Assembly (NCBI GenBank): GCA_949825025.1
Contig: OX463783.1
Coordinates: forward strand, 29,595,154-29,659,153
Source: Siphlonurus alternatus
Taxonomy: Eukaryota > Arthropoda > Insecta > Ephemeroptera > Siphlonuridae
Reading direction: 5' to 3'
DNA: 64,000 bases
Each line of letters begins with the position of its first letter. Position 1 is the first letter of the stretch. A program made the translations under genes and the position numbers. The notes beneath the pieces were generated by a model. It saw only the letters and a program-made list of their open reading frames with translations. It was not told where the DNA came from and searched no databases. Positions 1 through 10,441 of this stretch are shown here, piece by piece.

Positions 1-23
1 TTTTTTTTTTAACTTAACATTAA

Positions 24-572
24 GGTTTAAAAAAAAAATAAAAAAGTTTATGTTTATGTTATACACAACATGAAAATTATGAAACATCTTACAATTTTCT
101 TTGCATTGCACCCCTTATCAGTAGCTAAAATATCAGGTAAACAATTTTGATCTAGTTTTCGAGTTATTAATTTTTAATAATTTTGACTAATTTAACATTG
201 AAGCTCAATTTCTCCATGTTGAATTAGTCAAATTTAATAATTCATAACTCAAAAACCAAAACTTCACTTCTCTCTGAACTGATGAAGAACCTAGACGGTG
301 CGAAACGTCTTCAAAATGTAGATATTTAACTATTTTTGAAGTGAACCTGTGACCGCAAGATTTTCTCCTTCTGTGACTTCTCGATCGGTAAGGTGTTGCT
401 GGTTATTCCTATCCTTTCCTTTAAAATATATGACTCGAAAACTAAAATTTGTATACCTGATATTTTAGCTTCTGGTAAAGGATGTAAATAAGGAGAACAT
501 TTTTTAAGACATGTTTCATAATTTTCATGTGTGTGTGTGTGTGTTTCTTTACCATTGGAAGTTACTTTACCC
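24..572. mobile_element. TTAA-flanked palindromic element with an internal insertion
   Basis: TTAA lies at 20-23 and 573-576. The right end reads inward as GGGTAAAGTAAC and the left end is degenerate. The two arms share the core common to other TTAA palindromes here (TATCAGGTATACAAA and GAGTTATTAATTTTTAA motifs). The palindrome is interrupted at about 250-440 by sequence that also occurs, inverted, at 17430-17530 (GGAATAACCAGC and CCGATCG motifs). A (GT)n tract lies at 530-543. The second copy is at 21875-22421. Confidence 0.6.
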
Positions 573-756
573 TTAATAATGCCCATTGAGAAGAGGCCTT
601 GTGGAAAAATTAACTAGATCTTAAACTTTACTCTCTACTGAAAAATTATTATTGAAGATATAATAACTGTATAAATTCATTCTTATGAGGAAAGGTGAAC
701 CATTGCAGTTGGATGTATTGATAAAAAGAAAGAGATAGGAAAAGGTAACAAGTCTC

Positions 757-931
757 TCCACGATAAATTGTCCGTAGTGAGGAGAGTCTTGATGGCACAA
801 TTACATACCTTTATTTACATATTTACAAATACATTTACAATATAACATTTACTAATTTAATTTATGAATATATATAGATTTGGGTTATCTGTGTCATTAA
901 AGCTGTCCTCGCTACGGACAATTCATCGTGG
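757..931. mobile_element. Short TIR element (MITE)
   Basis: The ends are imperfect inverted repeats of about 27 bp: CCACGATAAATTGTCCGTAG on the left, and the reverse complement of CTACGGACAATTCATCGTGG on the right. The interior is A+T-rich and non-coding. The duplicate copy is at about 22608-22783. No target duplication was identified, so the superfamily is unassigned. Confidence 0.7.
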
Positions 932-1259
932 TAATTAAAAGGCTTGTTTTGTTTTTTGTTTTTTAAGATGAAAAACTATATCTGCTAACCAAAAAGCTAT
1001 CCTAACAAATTAGAAGTATAATACCCCTGGCCGCCAATGATTTTTATAGCAACACGTTACCTATTTGTTTGCATTCGGTATGAAAATAGAAGGTCATTGA
1101 AATATATTTTATGTTCCCTCATCTTTCCTCTGATGTTATATATAGTTATCCGACTTATAATATTTTTGTTCCTTGACTCCATGATGCTGCAAGTGCATTA
1201 ATGAGTACGTAATGAAACTTACACGTTTTAATTAATTTGAAGGTTTTCAATTTTGTATT

Positions 1260-1417
1260 AAGCCGGTATTACACGATAGAATTTTTCTAACTATTGCATA
1301 CAATTTTTTCTTACAAGAAAATTTCATCTCCATATACAAACAAATGGAGTTCAAATTTTCTTGTAAGGAAAAATTGTATTCAATAGTTAGAAAAATTGTA
1401 TCGTGTAATACCGGCTT
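1260..1417. mobile_element. Hairpin MITE, GCCGGTATTACACG family
   Basis: This is an almost continuous inverted repeat. Both ends read AAGCCGGTATTACACGAT going inward, and the arms pair through the CAAATGGAG loop region. Family copies are at 23111-23266 (segmental duplicate), at 38769-38919 (independent insertion, so the family is dispersed), and a degraded, interrupted copy spans about 61004-61612. The flanking duplication is unclear. Confidence 0.8.
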
Positions 1418-1559
1418 TATAGAAACAATCATAAGTGATACTAGCAAGTATTCATTTTAATTTTAGATTTCACTGCATCTTATATAATTATTAAAATTTT
1501 ATATCATTATCATTACAATATATGTCATATAGTACATATTGCATATCATTGTATATTAT

Positions 1560-1738
1560 TATAATATGAAAAAGAGCAACTTTTGTTTAGTTGCTCTTAC
1601 TTTATTTTGGGTGTAGAACTTAGTACGGGCCTTGCCTTTTTTTACATCCCCTTGGGCAGTTTTTCCTTTGTTGACTATGACATATTTGTAATTTGTTTGT
1701 TTTCTGCTCAATAAAACATTTATTATTATTATTATTAT
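1560..1738 (+). mobile_element. LINE 3' UTR and tail fragment
   Basis: The segment ends with a polyadenylation-like CAATAAAACATTTA followed by (TTA)n, the form of an invertebrate non-LTR retrotransposon 3' end. Related CAATAAACATTTA(TTA)n ends occur at 57210-57238 (+) and near 15265-15310 (minus). It starts with a small stem-loop (AGAGCAAC...GTTGCTCT). The tail abuts the target duplication of the foldback-like element at 1753. The duplicate copy is at about 23420-23597. No coding part remains. Confidence 0.6.
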
Positions 1739-1752
1739 GAATAGTCTGAACC

Positions 1753-3336
1753 GGGTGCAGCCCTTTTGCGCCGCGGTCAAAATTTCTTGAAAAAGGTACA
1801 GGTCTTTTGCGCCGCGGTCGGTATAGGTCTTTTGCGCCCCTACACAGCAGGGTGCAAACAGGACGATTGCGCCCCCCGGTTTTGAGGCTGTGACTAGGGT
1901 TTAACATAAACATACTTGAAACCTCTTTTCTAGCTGAACCATGCTATATCTCATTGCGATAAATTTAATTCAAAAATTAATATTAGACTACAATTCATTG
2001 CAGTATATATATTTTTTAAGCGTAACTGTGTATTTAATTTCATAAATATACTCAATAAATAATCTTTGTAAGAAATCCACGGAAGAAGTAAAAAATTATT
2101 TTATATAATAGTGATGATATACGTTCCTGTACAATCTTAATCCAAAAATGACAAATGCTATAATAAAATTCAATGGTAATTCAGTCACTAATACTTTTAG
2201 AAGTACGCACATGAATTTAAATTTATTCTAAATTTATAAAAGTTATATTCTTTTAAAAACATTCATAAAAATAATTATTAGACATTTTAACAAAGATTAA
2301 AAAGCTCACTGCTTCAACTATAATATTAAAACTTAAATTACTGTATGATAAAAAATATTTTATAGTTATATACTTGAACATTAAATATATTTATACACAA
2401 TTTAAAAAAATATGTATAATATATAATGAATAGATAGATAGCTTTTGCAAGTATCGGCTGACTTCTGATATTTTGCTTCACTTATAAAGACTTTTAATTT
2501 ATAATGATAATTTTTCTCAGCACCTTTTTGAATTTTTTTTTTTTTTGCACAACGAATAGAGTTCATTAGAGGGTGCAAAGTTATGCCATTCTGATTTTTT
2601 TCAGATTTTTTTAGAGGCTGAGAATTAAGTATTGCTAAAAAGTTGTGCCAAGGTCGGGTTTGAACCCCCACGCTCCTTTTGTTTGTATCCTTTTATTAAG
2701 AGAGGCGTCAAGCGGCGCATTACTCTCTCAGTACTTTCAATAACTTTTTGAAATTAGTTCCCGGACTCTAAAAAAAGCAGGAAAAAATCAGAGTTGCATA
2801 ATTTTGCACCCTCCATCTATTTCTGCAATAAAAATTATGAGGTTAGCACTCTATTGTGATTTGTTTGATTTGTTGCGAAAATTAAAACACCGAACTGTGA
2901 TACCTGCAGCTGAGATACCTATTCGCTTCAGCTAAAATGTAATATTTTGATAGCAAACAGAAATATAAAGAATAAATCAGAGAACTTACATTTTTCAATA
3001 CAAAATCTCTGGTTTTATGAATAGATTTCTCAACAATTTTTACAATAAATATATACTGTACATATAACAAAGTTATATTATTATAAATAATATTATGATA
3101 CATTAATAAAACTTTATGCCATGAGATGACGTGATCAGCTAGAAAAGAGGCTTCTAATATTTATGTTAAACCCCAGTCGCAGCCTCAAAACCGGGCGGCG
3201 CAATCGTCCTGCTTGCACCCTGCTGTGCAGGGGCGCAAAAGACCTGTCGACCGCGGCGCAAAAGACCTGTTTGCTTGACCGCGTTGGGGCGCAAAAGACC
3301 GGTCATTAAGGGAAATCGGCGCAAACGTCTTGCACC
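1753..3336. mobile_element. Foldback/Mutator-like element, TIRs made of TTTTGCGCC subrepeats
   Basis: A perfect 9-bp direct repeat, GTCTGAACC, flanks the element (1744-1752 and 3337-3345). Its termini are inverted: GGGTGCAGCCCTTTTGCGCC on the left, and GGTGCAAGACGTTTGCGCC as the complement on the right. Each TIR is about 150-190 bp and is built from repeats of CAGGTCTTTTGCGCC(GCGGTC), followed by GGTTTTGAGGCTG and GTTTAACATAAA at the inner edge. The interior is A+T-rich, carries one foldback MITE (2545-2834) and has no transposase. A 9-bp target duplication with long TIRs fits Mutator-like elements; TIRs of short direct repeats also fit Drosophila-type Foldback elements. Confidence 0.8.
2545..2834. 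mobile_element. Foldback MITE, GGGTGCAAAGTTATG family
   Basis: The left arm, GAGGGTGCAAAGTTATGCCA, is mirrored by the right arm, ATAATTTTGCACCCTCCATC. The middle holds the family's GAGAGGCGTCA and GGTTTGAACCC segments. Other copies or fragments in the window: 3587-3862, 5648-5910, 10370-10600, 20869-20935, 21326-21482, 24498-24786, 25540-25812, 32745-32910, 41112-41312, 41818-42138, 42977-43304 and 57396-57718. It sits inside the element at 1753-3336. Confidence 0.75.
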
Positions 3337-3586
3337 GTCTGAACCTTATTTTTTTATAAAAATTGCTATACAGTATAATATAACAAATAGCTTAATATCT
3401 GTAACAAAACTCAATTTGATAAGAAAAATGTGTGGTCACCTTAGTTATTATTATTTTTTTTTTAATTTAAGGGTCCAATTTTCTTTGTTCTTTTTTTTTT
3501 ATACATATTTTTCTGTCTTATAAAATAACATTTTGTGTTGTATTATATTATAATATATACTGTATTACAGTATGGACCTCCAATTT

Positions 3587-3862
3587 TTTACTGCAAAAAG
3601 AGGATGCAAAGTTATGGCACTCTGATTTCTATCAGATATTTTCGAGTGCGGAAAGTATTGCTAAAAAGAGTAAAAAGTTTTGGTGAGGTTGGGTTTGAAC
3701 CCACGCTCCTTTCATTAATTAGTATCCTTTTTATTAGGAGAGGCATCACTCTGTACTTTCAATAATTTTTTGAAAATAATATCCAAACTGTAAAGAAATC
3801 TGAAACATATCAGAGTATGGCAAAACTTTGCAGCCTCTCTTCATTTTTGCAAAAAAAAAAAA
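3587..3862. mobile_element. Foldback MITE copy, GGGTGCAAAGTTATG family
   Basis: The arms GATGCAAAGTTATGGCACTC and AAAACTTTGCAGCCTCTCTT are inverted copies, with the central GGGTTTGAACCCACGCTCC. It lies just upstream of the (ATTT)n tract and terminal exon at 3983. The damaged exon copy at 21547 is preceded by another member of the family (21326-21482), so MITE and exon were probably duplicated together. Confidence 0.7.
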
Positions 3863-3905
3863 ATAATAATAATAATTGAGTTGAGACTGTCAGCTTCAAA
3901 TCCAT

Positions 3906-3906
3906 C

Positions 3907-3961
<55 letters not shown>

Positions 3962-3980
3962 TATATTTATTTATTTATTC
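3906..3980. repeat. (ATTT)n microsatellite at a splice acceptor
   Basis: About 18 units of ATTT run directly into the acceptor ATTCAG at 3977-3982. The tract occupies the position of the polypyrimidine tract. The segmental copy (about 25857-25922) has fewer units. The older exon copy at 21547 has an ordinary acceptor context (TGCCTTTCAG) and no expansion. Confidence 0.85.
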
Positions 3981-3982
3981 AG

Positions 3983-4088
3983 GTGTTGTGATAAGGAATC
4001 ATATCGAAAAGTGCAAAAAGCTGTTTTTGAAGCTGATGCATGGTCTCATTTAATTAATAAATCTGAAGCAAAAGGGAATTCTGATTAG
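3983..4088 (+). CDS. Candidate terminal coding exon, copy 1
   Basis: After the acceptor ATTCAG, a phase-2 exon reads 34 codons to TAG at 4086-4088. The peptide begins CCDKESYRKVQKAVFEADAW and ends KGNSD. It is charged and has no low-complexity bias, unlike the surrounding intergenic translations. The frame matches the phase-2 exit of the 74-base exons at 14440 and 28030. No such exon lies upstream of this copy within the window, so any partner exon would be outside it. An exact copy is at 25928, and a diverged, frame-broken copy at 21547 supports an exon that was duplicated more than once. I do not recognise the protein. ATTAAA shortly after the stop could serve as a poly(A) signal. Confidence 0.4.
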
Positions 4089-4207
4089 TCTATTTAGCTG
4101 CAAATTAATTAAATTTTCGATATTGCCTAATTTATTGCTCAGCATCTTAAATTAAGTTCATCTCAGTCGGCTTTTTTTGTTTTTTTTTTTTTTTTTCAGC
4201 TTATATA

Positions 4208-5150
4208 AGGGTAATGTAACACGCCCAATGTTAAAAATATACGTATTACCACACATAAAAATTATTAAACATATATCTTAAAATGCTCTCCTCTACATGC
4301 ATCCCCTATCAGAAACTAAAATATCATTTATATCTATTTTTATTTATTATTACAAACAATTGGTTATTTAAATTCTTTCTAGTTTTTGAGTTATAAATTT
4401 TTAAAATTGACAAATTTAATTTTAAAGCATGAGGTAAAGAAACTTTAATGATTTAATTCATTTGAAGCATTTCAATTTAAAATTAAATACAAATAAAGAC
4501 TAAGTGATATTAACAAGAAATAATTTAATTTTAGATTTCACTTCATCTTGTATAATTATTTAAATATAGTATGAACTTTAATGTTTTTATGAAAATTGCC
4601 TCATAGTATAAAATTGCATATTAATCATAATAAGGGGCATTCACAAAGCCCTAAGGCCACATTTAGGGCTCGATAATTTAAGACCAGAAATTTTGGGTCT
4701 AAAAAGCATGCCTAAAATCAGGCTTTAAATTATCGAGCCCTAAATGTGGCCTTAAGGCTTTGTGAATGCCCCTTATATGTAACAAAATTCAAGTGATTCT
4801 GTCTTATTAGTAATGAGAAAAATTAGGTAGAAGTTTAACATTGGCCTTATGGACGGAAACCGGAAAGGGAGCTATTGTGGGAGAACCGCCCCCTTGAATC
4901 TACTCAAATCATAAGTGATTAAGTTTTATAGCATTCTCGAAATTTTAAAATTTATTTCATTCAATTCCGTCTGACAGAAAATTCCTTTGACTCACGCAGT
5001 AACTGAGGTCAATCGTTAAAATGTTCTCCTCTACATCCCCTATCATTCGCTAAAATATCAGGTATGCAAATTCGGTATAGTTTTTAGTTATTAATTTTTG
5101 AAGTTGACAAACTTAACATGGAAGAAAACATTGGGCGTGTTAACTTACCC
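4208..5150. mobile_element. TTAA-type palindromic element with nested insertions
   Basis: The left end, AGGGTAATGTAACACGCCCA, is the complement of the right end, TGGGCGTGTTAACTTACCCT, which is followed by TTAA at 5151-5154. The arms carry the CTCTACATCCCCTATCA core. The interior holds the separate hairpin at 4631-4775 and a segment (about 4830-5010: GGACGGAAACCGGAAAGGGA) that recurs inverted at about 13840-14090. The left flanking TTAA is degenerate (TATA). The duplicate is at 26145-27142. Confidence 0.7.
4631..4775. mobile_element. Hairpin MITE, AAGGGGCATTCACAAAG family
   Basis: The ends TAAGGGGCATTCACAAAGCC and GGCTTTGTGAATGCCCCTTA are exact inverses, and pairing continues through TAGGGCTCGATAATTTAA to a short loop. 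The duplicate copy is at 26623-26767. It is non-coding and nested in the element at 4208-5150. Confidence 0.8.
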
Positions 5151-5154
5151 TTAA

Positions 5155-5647
5155 TTAGCCCTTAACTAGAGCAATACCCGAAGGTAAGGTTGTACCTTAG
5201 AATAAATTTGCACCTGAGACCTAATTTCGTTTTTCCTATCTTACCAATGCTTTCCAATTTTATATTCTCGTCACTACTTCATTATTAAATTTTGCAGTGC
5301 GGAGAGAAATTACATTAATACAATAAAATTATAGCAGCTATAATAAAGATTGTTCAGCATCATAACTATTTACTGTGAGGAAATTATTTAAATAGAATGC
5401 TGAACTTTTTTTCTTTAATTCATCAAAGCAAGTAATTCACCAAATGAGTTTAAATACAAAAATATAAAATTTGCAAATTGAAAACTGTCACATTTTTTTA
5501 ACAACATCTTTATTTTTTTTTTTTTCTTTCTTCTTTAATTTTTTTAAACAATTTTGGATTTTTAGAGCTTATTTATACCACTTTTATTCATAGGGTATTG
5601 TTCTTTATAATGTCGAGTGTGATTTTATATGGAACCTCAAAAATTTT
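5155..5647. other. A+T-rich stretch, no feature seen
   Basis: There are several T-runs and no convincing ORF, splice pair or repeat arm. It contains the 9-mer acattaata (5312-5320), which is the left breakpoint of the 8.4-kb segment missing from the second segmental copy. Confidence 0.5.
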
Positions 5648-5910
5648 ATTGCAGAAATGGATAGACGCTACTCAGTTGTTTGTTTTTTGTTTTTTTTTGA
5701 GTTTTTAGAGTATTGAATTGCTAAAAAAAAAAAAAAAAAATACTGAAGTCAGATTTGAACCCACAACCCTTTTACGCCTCTCTCGGTACTTTCAATATTT
5801 TTTAAAAAATAATTCCTGCCGTTTTTGGCCTGAAAAAAAAAAATGATAAAAATAATATTACATGTAGTGTATTATAACTTTGCAGCATTTCGTCCCTCGT
5901 CCGCAATAAT
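5648..5910. mobile_element. Degraded foldback MITE, GGGTGCAAAGTTATG family
   Basis: The arms TTGCAGAAATGGATAGACGC (left) and AACTTTGCAGCATTTCGTCC (right) are weakly inverted. The middle carries AGATTTGAACCCACAACCC and two A-runs. It is more diverged than the copies near 42-43 kb. Confidence 0.5.
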
Positions 5911-5960
5911 GAACTATCTGCTTATCATGATTTTTTTGCAATAATGAGCTATAAGGGGGG

Positions 5961-6735
5961 CTTTTAATCAGAAGAAACTGGAAAGCGAAAATCGGGAGGG
6001 GGACTTGACCGAAAATAATTTGACCGAAATAAAAATGGACGTGAGTAAATTAGAACGAAATTATTTTAATACGAATCCAAAAATCACGAAAACAATTTGA
6101 CCGAAAAGTTATTTGAACGAAAACATTTTTAAGACGAATAAAAAAATAACGAAAACAATTTGACCGAAAGTTATTTGAACGAAAACATTTAAGACGAATA
6201 ATGAAACACTTTGAACGAAATTTATTTGAACGAATGTATTAATAAAAATATATAATTAGAGTGAAACAACGATCGATATCAAGAAAATATTTTTAATTTA
6301 ATAACTGTATTATATATATAATATATATATTATATATATTAAAATTACTAAAAAATATAATTATAATATATAAAAGAAAAACACATAATTATATATTTAT
6401 GAAGTGTAATGGACAAAAGATAACAACCCTTATATAATATATATAATATCATGTAAATCATGTAACTGCATGCATTTTATACCAATGCTATATATACAGT
6501 ATATATATTATAGCGCCCGAGTTGAAATAAATTTCATATTTTTTTCGCTATTAAAATCTTCTCTCAACTTTTCTCCTCTTATATTGCACCATTTTAGAGG
6601 AAAAAATAAGTGAAAAAGACGAGATTACGTCTTTTTTCCTCTTTTCTTGAACATAAAATGTTAGAAATATTGTTTTCATTTCATCCTCACTTTTAATCAG
6701 AAGAAACCGGAAAGCGAAAATCGGGAGGGGGACTT
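5961..6735. repeat. GACCGAA-repeat array between 46-bp direct repeats
   Basis: A segment starting CTTTTAATCAGAAGAAACTG and ending GGGAGGGGGACTT occurs at 5961-6006 and again at 6690-6735; a third partial copy is at 6744-6770. Between them, 6005-6237 is an irregular tandem array of AATTTGACCGAAA / TTTGAACGAAA / AAGACGAAT motifs. It resembles in style, but not in sequence, the subrepeat TIRs of the foldback-like elements. It is followed by (AT)n sequence and a copy of the GAGTTGAAATAAATTTCAT repeat (6518-6692). No protein is encoded. Confidence 0.6.
6518..6692. repeat. Dispersed repeat, CGAGTTGAAATAAATTTCAT family
   Basis: It carries the family motifs GAGTTGAAATAAATTTCAT, CTCTTATATTGCACCATTTT, AGACGAGATTACGTCTTTTT and CATTTCATCCTCAC. 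Other copies: 38094-38322, 55692-55962, 56118-56388, 59729-59998, 62326-62567 and 63512-63727. Full copies begin AGTTGAAAAATTACGTCTTC and end in ATTTATTTCAACT, so the ends are partly inverted (MITE-like). No coding capacity. Confidence 0.75.
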
Positions 6736-6770
6736 CATTGAATTTTTAATCAGAAGAAACCGGAGAGCTT

Positions 6771-7399
6771 ACAGTGTTGCCGGTTCTGTCCAGATCACAC
6801 ATTTTTTCATCTCATCCTTCTTGGCTAATTAAGGGAAAGAATCCTCCCTTACAAGGCAAAAATAAAAAATCCGTTGAGGCAGCGAAATGAAAAATAATTT
6901 TTGTAGAGACTAATGTGTAAACCTGCCCATGGCTGAGTTGCAGGTAATAAATGTAATAATAAAATTAATTTAGCATTTGATAAATCTATTTTTTAAGCTC
7001 TGCGAGTCCTGAAAACAATCGAAAAAGGTTTTGCAAGTCGCATTGAGGAACTGTTTACTGACAACCATTTCACACGATTTCAATGTGTTTTTGCTAAAAT
7101 TGAATCGTAAATAATTATAATTTGGACATGCATACAAAAGAGCACACATTTACTGAATGTGCATACAGTATGCATATATGCATATCAAAGTATAATTAAT
7201 AATTATAATACCCTTTATGTATTGTATGATATGTACTGTTCTGCATCATATCATATGCATATACTGATACATACTCTCCACAGTGCTAACTGCAGTATGT
7301 ATATGCTATACAGTACCGACGATAGTTTTAAAAGTGTCTTGTTGTTTAAATCATATTGGCAAGATGTGTGTTGAATTTGTTGACTGAAAGTCGGTCAAT
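6771..7399. other. A+T-rich stretch, no feature seen
   Basis: Non-repetitive by eye except for a run of ATGCATAT-like words at 7150-7290. No splice-bounded ORF was found. It lies directly upstream of the 1.5-kb tandem duplication. Confidence 0.4.
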
Positions 7400-8911
7400 A
7401 GTGTCAATACACTCGTCGATACTGCTTCTCTTATCACTCAAACCTTGCTGTCAAACTACTTTTTTGGCATCTCCTAATAAGACCTGTGTACTGTATGCTG
7501 TATACACTTAATAAAACCAAGCAATACTTTTTTTAATTAATCAGTTGTGTCATACAGCAGTAGAAAAATACTTCATTTTTGTATAAATATAATTAAGTAT
7601 ACCAATGATGAACAAGAAATAACAGGGTTTTATTGACCTTCACGCTTATTTCAAATTGGACCCAAAACCTGGAACTCGCAAGTGACTGCAATCCAGATCT
7701 AGAACGGACCTGCAAAATTGATATCCGGTGGGCAGTAGAAATTCTGGCCTAGCTCGTCACATGTAATTCGAGTGTAACCAGTTTTTAATGGATTAAATCC
7801 TGCTCATTGTTTAGAAATCTTTGTTGCAATAATGTCGTGCCACTTTTTTTGGAGGAGTCATCTTGCGAGTGTCGGGACAAGGTCAGAAACTGAGCGTCCG
7901 TGTGTTTCAATTAGCCCCAGTAAAAGCGCGATAAAAATAAGGAATTATTTTATCAGTTCCTTGTTCATTTCGCTTTTGTCGTTATGGATAAATTAATGGT
8001 AATAAATTATTTTGGAGGTCCATTGTTAATTGAAGGGTAGCTTTTAATGCATTATCGTAAAAATAAAGAAAAAAACAATACGATTATATATGAAATATAT
8101 TAGGTAATTGCCAAACTTGTTTTGCAGTAAATATATTTGATCGGAATATTAACGCCACAAAGCTAGGCAACTTGTTCAGTCTTGAAGTACAGCAAGTTGC
8201 ATACACAGATATTTCTCAGCATATTGTGCGCGGCGGCCTGCATCGTGTAGAAGATTTACTTTTTATTTAAGATTCGAGAGAATAAGAGCTGCACCCAAAC
8301 TCGCAGCACTCTGTGACACGCTCCATTTTCAAATCGTGCCTCCAACTAGATAGGGTTTACTTTTACTTGGAAGAAGAGTCTGTTATAAGCCGAAGCTATT
8401 TCAGACGAAGATATATGTGTATGAAAAGGAAAATGATAGTGCGATTACGTTACGATAGCATGGGGTTAAAAAAGAAAATTTGGAGCAAAAGTAAGACGCT
8501 CGTGGTATTACATATCCCCAATACAAGTATATATATTTATTTATTCATACAAATTCTTAATTAAAATACACACGTACAAATATTATAATATAACTAAAAT
8601 CTTGGTAACATATAATACATTATAGTTACATTAAATAATTAACATGCAAAAATTTTGTTTGATGTCTGAAATTATATACAAATTTATGGTTCTAGTGGCA
8701 CCTTTTTCTTTTCCATTCTCCCCAAATATAACATGCAGTCCACATCAAAGACGCAGTCTTCGTAATCTAAATGAACAGAGGAAAATTTTTAATTCCCAAT
8801 TCAATCATCGCCAACATATATATATTATTAATACAATGGGGAGTGGTTTCAAACCCAACCTCTTTAAAACTTTTTAGCAATATTTTCCGGGCTCTAAAAA
8901 ATGTTACATTT
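7400..8911. repeat. 1.5-kb tandem duplication, unit 1
   Basis: Unit 1 starts AGTGTCAATACACTCGTCGA and ends GCTCTAAAAAATGTTACATT. Unit 2 (8920-10441) begins and ends with the same words, offset by 1,520 bases. The two units differ by a handful of substitutions and small indels, for example four extra bases near 9440 and an expanded TATATA run near 10335 in unit 2. The 8 bases between units (ACGTCATT) are filler. Each unit carries an 83-102-codon open frame at 8313/9836, but it has no recognisable domain. Confidence 0.93.
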
Positions 8912-8919
8912 ACGTCATT

Positions 8920-10441
8920 AGTGTCAATACACTCGTCGATACTGCTTCTCTTATCACTCAAACCTTGCTGTCAAACTACTTTTTTGGCATCTCCTAATAA
9001 GACCTGTGTACTGTATGCTGTATACACTTAATAAAACCAAGCAATACTTTTTTTAATTAATCAGTTGTGTCATACAGCAGTAGAAAAATACTTCTTTTTT
9101 TGTATAAATATAATTAGTATACCAATGATGAACAAGAAATAACAGGGTTTTATTGACCTTCACGCTTATTTCAAATTGGACCCAAAACCTGGAACTCGCA
9201 AGTGACTGCAATCCAGATCTAGAACGGACCTGCAAAATTGATATCCGGTGGGCAGTAGAAATTCTGGCCTAGCTCGTCACATGTAATTCGAGTGTAACCA
9301 GTTTTTAATGGATTAAATCCTGCTCATTGTTTAGAAATCTTTGTTGCAATAATGTCGTGCCACTTTTTTTGGAGGAGTCATCTTGCGAGTGTCGGGACAA
9401 GGTCAGAAACTGAGCGTCCGTGTGTTTCAATTAGCCCCACTAGTAAAAGCGCGATAAAAATAAGGAATTATTTTATCAGTTCCTTGTTCATTTCGCTTTT
9501 GTCGTTATGGATAAATTAATGGTAATAAATTATTTTGGAGGTCCATTGTTAATTGAAGGGTAGCTTTTAATGCATTATCGTAAAAATAAAGAAAAAAACA
9601 ATACGATTATATATGAAATATATTAGGTAATTGCCAAACTTGTTTTGCAGTAAATATATTTGATCGGAATATTAACGCCACAAAGCTAGGCAACTTGTTC
9701 AGTCTTGAAGTACAGCAAGTTGCATACACAGATATTTCTCAGCATATTGTGCGCGGCGGCCTGCATCGTGTAGAAGATTTACTTTTTATTTAAGATTCGA
9801 GAGAATAAGAGCTGCACCCAAACTCGCAGCACTCTGTGACACGCTCCATTTTCAAATCGTGCCTCCAACTAGATAGAGTTTACTTTTACTTGGAAGAAGA
9901 GTCTGTTATAAGCCGAAGCTATTTCAGACGAAGATATATGTGTATGAAAAGGAAAATGATAGTGCGATTACGTTACGATAGCATGGGGTTAAAAAAGAAA
10001 ATTTGGAGCAAAAGTAAGACGCTCCTGGTATTACATATCCCCAATACAAGTATATTTATTTATTCATACAAATTCTTAATTAAAATACACACGTACAAAT
10101 ATTATAATATAACTAAAATCTTGGTAACATATAATACATTATAGTTACATTAAATAATTAACATGCAAAAATTTTGTTTGATGTCTGAAATTATATACAA
10201 ATTTATGGTTCTAGTGGCACCTTTTTCTTTTCCATTCTCCCCAAATATAACATGCAGTCCACATCAAAGACGCAGTCTTCGTAATCTAAATGAACAGAGG
10301 AAAATTTTTAATTCCCAATTCAATCATCGCCAACATATATATATTATATATATATTATTAATACATTGGGGCGTGGTTTCAAACCCAACCTCTTTAAAAC
10401 TTTTTAGCAATATTTTCCGGGCTCTAAAAAATGTTACATTT
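8920..10441. repeat. 1.5-kb tandem duplication, unit 2
   Basis: This is a direct copy of 7400-8911. After the last shared base, sequence continues into the rest of a foldback MITE (10442-10600), whereas unit 1 stops at the same point. The original right flank is therefore probably that of unit 2, and the duplication broke inside the MITE. Confidence 0.93.

Larger units (their letters stand above)
1..5320. repeat. Segmental duplication, copy 1, left block
   Basis: This block is repeated in the same orientation at 21852-27312 with only scattered substitutions and small indels. Its left edge is cut by the window start. Both copies contain the same nested repeats in the same order: a TTAA palindrome, a 757-931 type TIR element, a 1260-1417 type hairpin, a LINE 3' tail, a foldback-like element, an (ATTT)n microsatellite and a terminal exon. 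Differences seen: copy 2 has about 90 extra bases near 24390-24497 where copy 1 has a short T-run, and about 50 extra bases near 26510-26560. The block ends at the 9-mer acattaata (5312-5320), where copy 2 switches to the right block. Confidence 0.93.

Noticed and set aside
2640..2680. GGGTTTGAACCC words resembling a tRNA B box
   Set aside because: They recur at fixed positions inside the foldback MITE family (3690, 20886, 24606, 25643, 41278 and elsewhere) with no A box or cloverleaf. The word is itself nearly palindromic. They are not tRNA genes, and a tRNA-derived SINE is not supported.
6005..6237. Possible CRISPR-like or regular repeat array
   Set aside because: Spacing and units are irregular, the genome is eukaryotic and there are no constant repeats. 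It fits a degenerate transposon subrepeat.
8313..10144. 83- and 102-codon ORFs beginning TRSIFKSCLQLDRVYF
   Set aside because: They occur once per tandem unit and are A+T-biased, with no domain or splice context. The TTG/ACG-type starts are not credible. I cannot exclude an exon but see no support.
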